40,392 nucleotides of DNA. It comes from Micromonospora zingiberis (GTDB taxonomy: Bacteria > Actinomycetota > Actinomycetes > Mycobacteriales > Micromonosporaceae). The stretch is taken from NCBI RefSeq assembly GCF_004331455.1, contig NZ_SJJR01000032.1, positions 1 to 40,392 of the forward strand, read 5' to 3'. A program made the translations under genes and the position numbers. The notes under the pieces are model-generated. The model did no database searches and was not told the origin of the DNA. It saw only the letters and a program-made list of their open reading frames with translations. Positions 39,807 through 40,392 of the stretch are shown here, piece after piece (the first letter of the stretch is position 1; the number at the start of each line of letters is the position of its first letter).

Positions 39807-40392
39807 ATGTCTAGATCCAGGTCTACCAATGCCGTCCTGGCGTCGGCCGGCGTCGCGTTACTGGCGTCGGCGGCGTTCGTCGTGGCCGTGCCGGCCAGCG
39901 CTGCTGCTGCGGGCTGTTCGGTGAACTACAGCGTGCCGTCGCAGTGGCAGGGCGGCTTCAGTGCCAACGTGTCGATCACGAACCTGGGCGATCCGCTGAC
40001 CAGTTGGACGTTGACGTGGTCGTTCGGTGCCGGGCAGACCGTCACCCAGGCATGGAACACGACATTGACCCAGAGTGGTGCCGCCGTCACCGCCAGAAAT
40101 GTCAGCTACAACGGCAGCATCCCGACCAACGGCTCGACCTCGTTCGGCTTCAACGGATCCTGGACGAGCAGCAACCCGGCCCCCACCAGCTTCGCCCTCA
40201 ACGGCGTGACGTGCACCGGTGGCGTGGCGCCGACTCCCACCCCGACCACCCCCGCGCCGACGACACCGCCGCCGGGTGGGTGCAGTTTGCCGTCGTCGTA
40301 TCGGTGGTCGTCGTCGGGTGTGTTGGCGACGCCGGGGTCGGGGTGGGTGTCGTTGAAGGACTTCACGCATGCGCCGTACAACGGTCGGCATC
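39807..40392 (+). CDS. Secreted CBM2-GH62 alpha-L-arabinofuranosidase, 5' part
   Basis: The gene runs past the window end; 195 residues are visible. ATG 39807 has GGGAGGG six bases upstream. A signal peptide (SRSRSTNAVLASAGVALLAS, end ASAAAA) precedes a CBM2 module nearly identical to that of the GH30 protein, a PTPTPTTPAPTTPPP linker, and the first 37 residues of a catalytic domain beginning CSLPSSYRWSSSG with SGWVSLKDFTHAPYNGRH. That is the characteristic start of GH62 arabinofuranosidases, which remove arabinose side chains from arabinoxylan. With the divergent GH30 enzyme it would form a debranching and backbone-cutting pair. Catalytic residues lie beyond the window. Codon style changes at the start of the GH62 part. 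Confidence 0.88.
   Translation, partial: MSRSRSTNAVLASAGVALLASAAFVVAVPASAAAAGCSVNYSVPSQWQGGFSANVSITNLGDPLTSWTLTWSFGAGQTVTQAWNTTLTQSGAAVTARNVSYNGSIPTNGSTSFGFNGSWTSSNPAPTSFALNGVTCTGGVAPTPTPTTPAPTTPPPGGCSLPSSYRWSSSGVLATPGSGWVSLKDFTHAPYNGRH
40118..40228 (+). repeat. 111-bp perfect inverted repeat, right arm
   Basis: This CBM2 segment is identical to the reverse complement of 38945-39055. Confidence 0.95.

Noticed and set aside
1..40392. CRISPR arrays, tRNA or rRNA genes, insertion sequences, prophage genes
   Set aside because: No regularly spaced short repeats, cloverleaf-like sequence, transposase, integrase or phage structural motif was recognised by eye. A tRNAscan or profile search could still find something small.

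Overview
The window is high-GC actinobacterial DNA, most likely from Micromonosporaceae (Micromonospora, Salinispora or a relative). That placement is an inference from GTG starts, strong third-position G/C, a type I modular polyketide synthase, CBM2-linked xylan hydrolases under CebR/CelR-type operators, and many apparently leaderless genes. No rRNA, tRNA, CRISPR array, integrase or transposase was recognised.

Layout. Positions 1-8016 are the end of a modular type I PKS cluster. They hold the C-terminus of one PKS protein (AT end, ACP, docking tail; no ketoreductase in its last module) and a complete terminal module protein (KS-AT-DH-KR-ACP) that ends in a thioester reductase domain, so release should be reductive. 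A convergent editing (type II) thioesterase follows. The terminal DH has His where the second catalytic Asp should be, so a beta-hydroxy product is likelier than an alkene. A secreted subtilase (8333-9544) closes this part.

Positions 9600-16002 are an organosulfur scavenging locus made of two convergent operons. The plus-strand operon runs from a 43-codon unknown small ORF through an SfnB/DszC-like flavin oxidoreductase, ssuD, a flavin reductase and a DUF4395 membrane protein, with stop/start overlaps at three of the four junctions. The minus-strand operon is tauC-tauA-tauB. The two operons carry related 16-base motifs (12 of 16 identical) upstream of their first genes, which suggests one shared regulator. 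TauABC would import sulfonates; SsuD with the flavin reductase would desulfonate them. No tauD is present.

Positions 16003-24347 hold mostly single genes. After an 868-base stretch with no recognisable gene come a secreted NlpC/P60-like protein with three 330-bp tandem VCBS repeats, a secreted beta-propeller-like protein, an ankyrin protein, a MOSC-domain protein, an RBBP9/YdeN-type hydrolase, a broken gene remnant, a DUF998-like membrane protein and LtrA.

Positions 24472-36862 are scattered metabolic and envelope genes: GH38 alpha-mannosidase, YdeI-like, MctB-like, beta-propeller phytase (apparently missing an internal segment), DUF6584-like, alpha/beta hydrolase, YcxB-like, SDR, KimA/YdaO-type APC transporter and nitronate monooxygenase.

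Positions 37029-37500 appear to be a deletion scar: the 5' end of a probable sensor histidine kinase gene runs directly into the 3' end of an RND transporter gene, out of frame. The window ends with a divergent xylan-degradation pair, CBM2-GH30 and CBM2-GH62 (cut by the window edge), which share operators of CebR/CelR type and a perfect 111-bp inverted repeat inside their CBM2 coding regions.

The clearest candidates for new biology are the small coupled ORF and shared operator of the sulfur locus, the codon-use switch inside the AT domain at the window start, and the reductive-release module with a probably dead DH. A consistent architectural feature is that ten intact or nearly intact genes and one gene remnant start 6-7 bases after a TANNNT box, as leaderless transcripts do.
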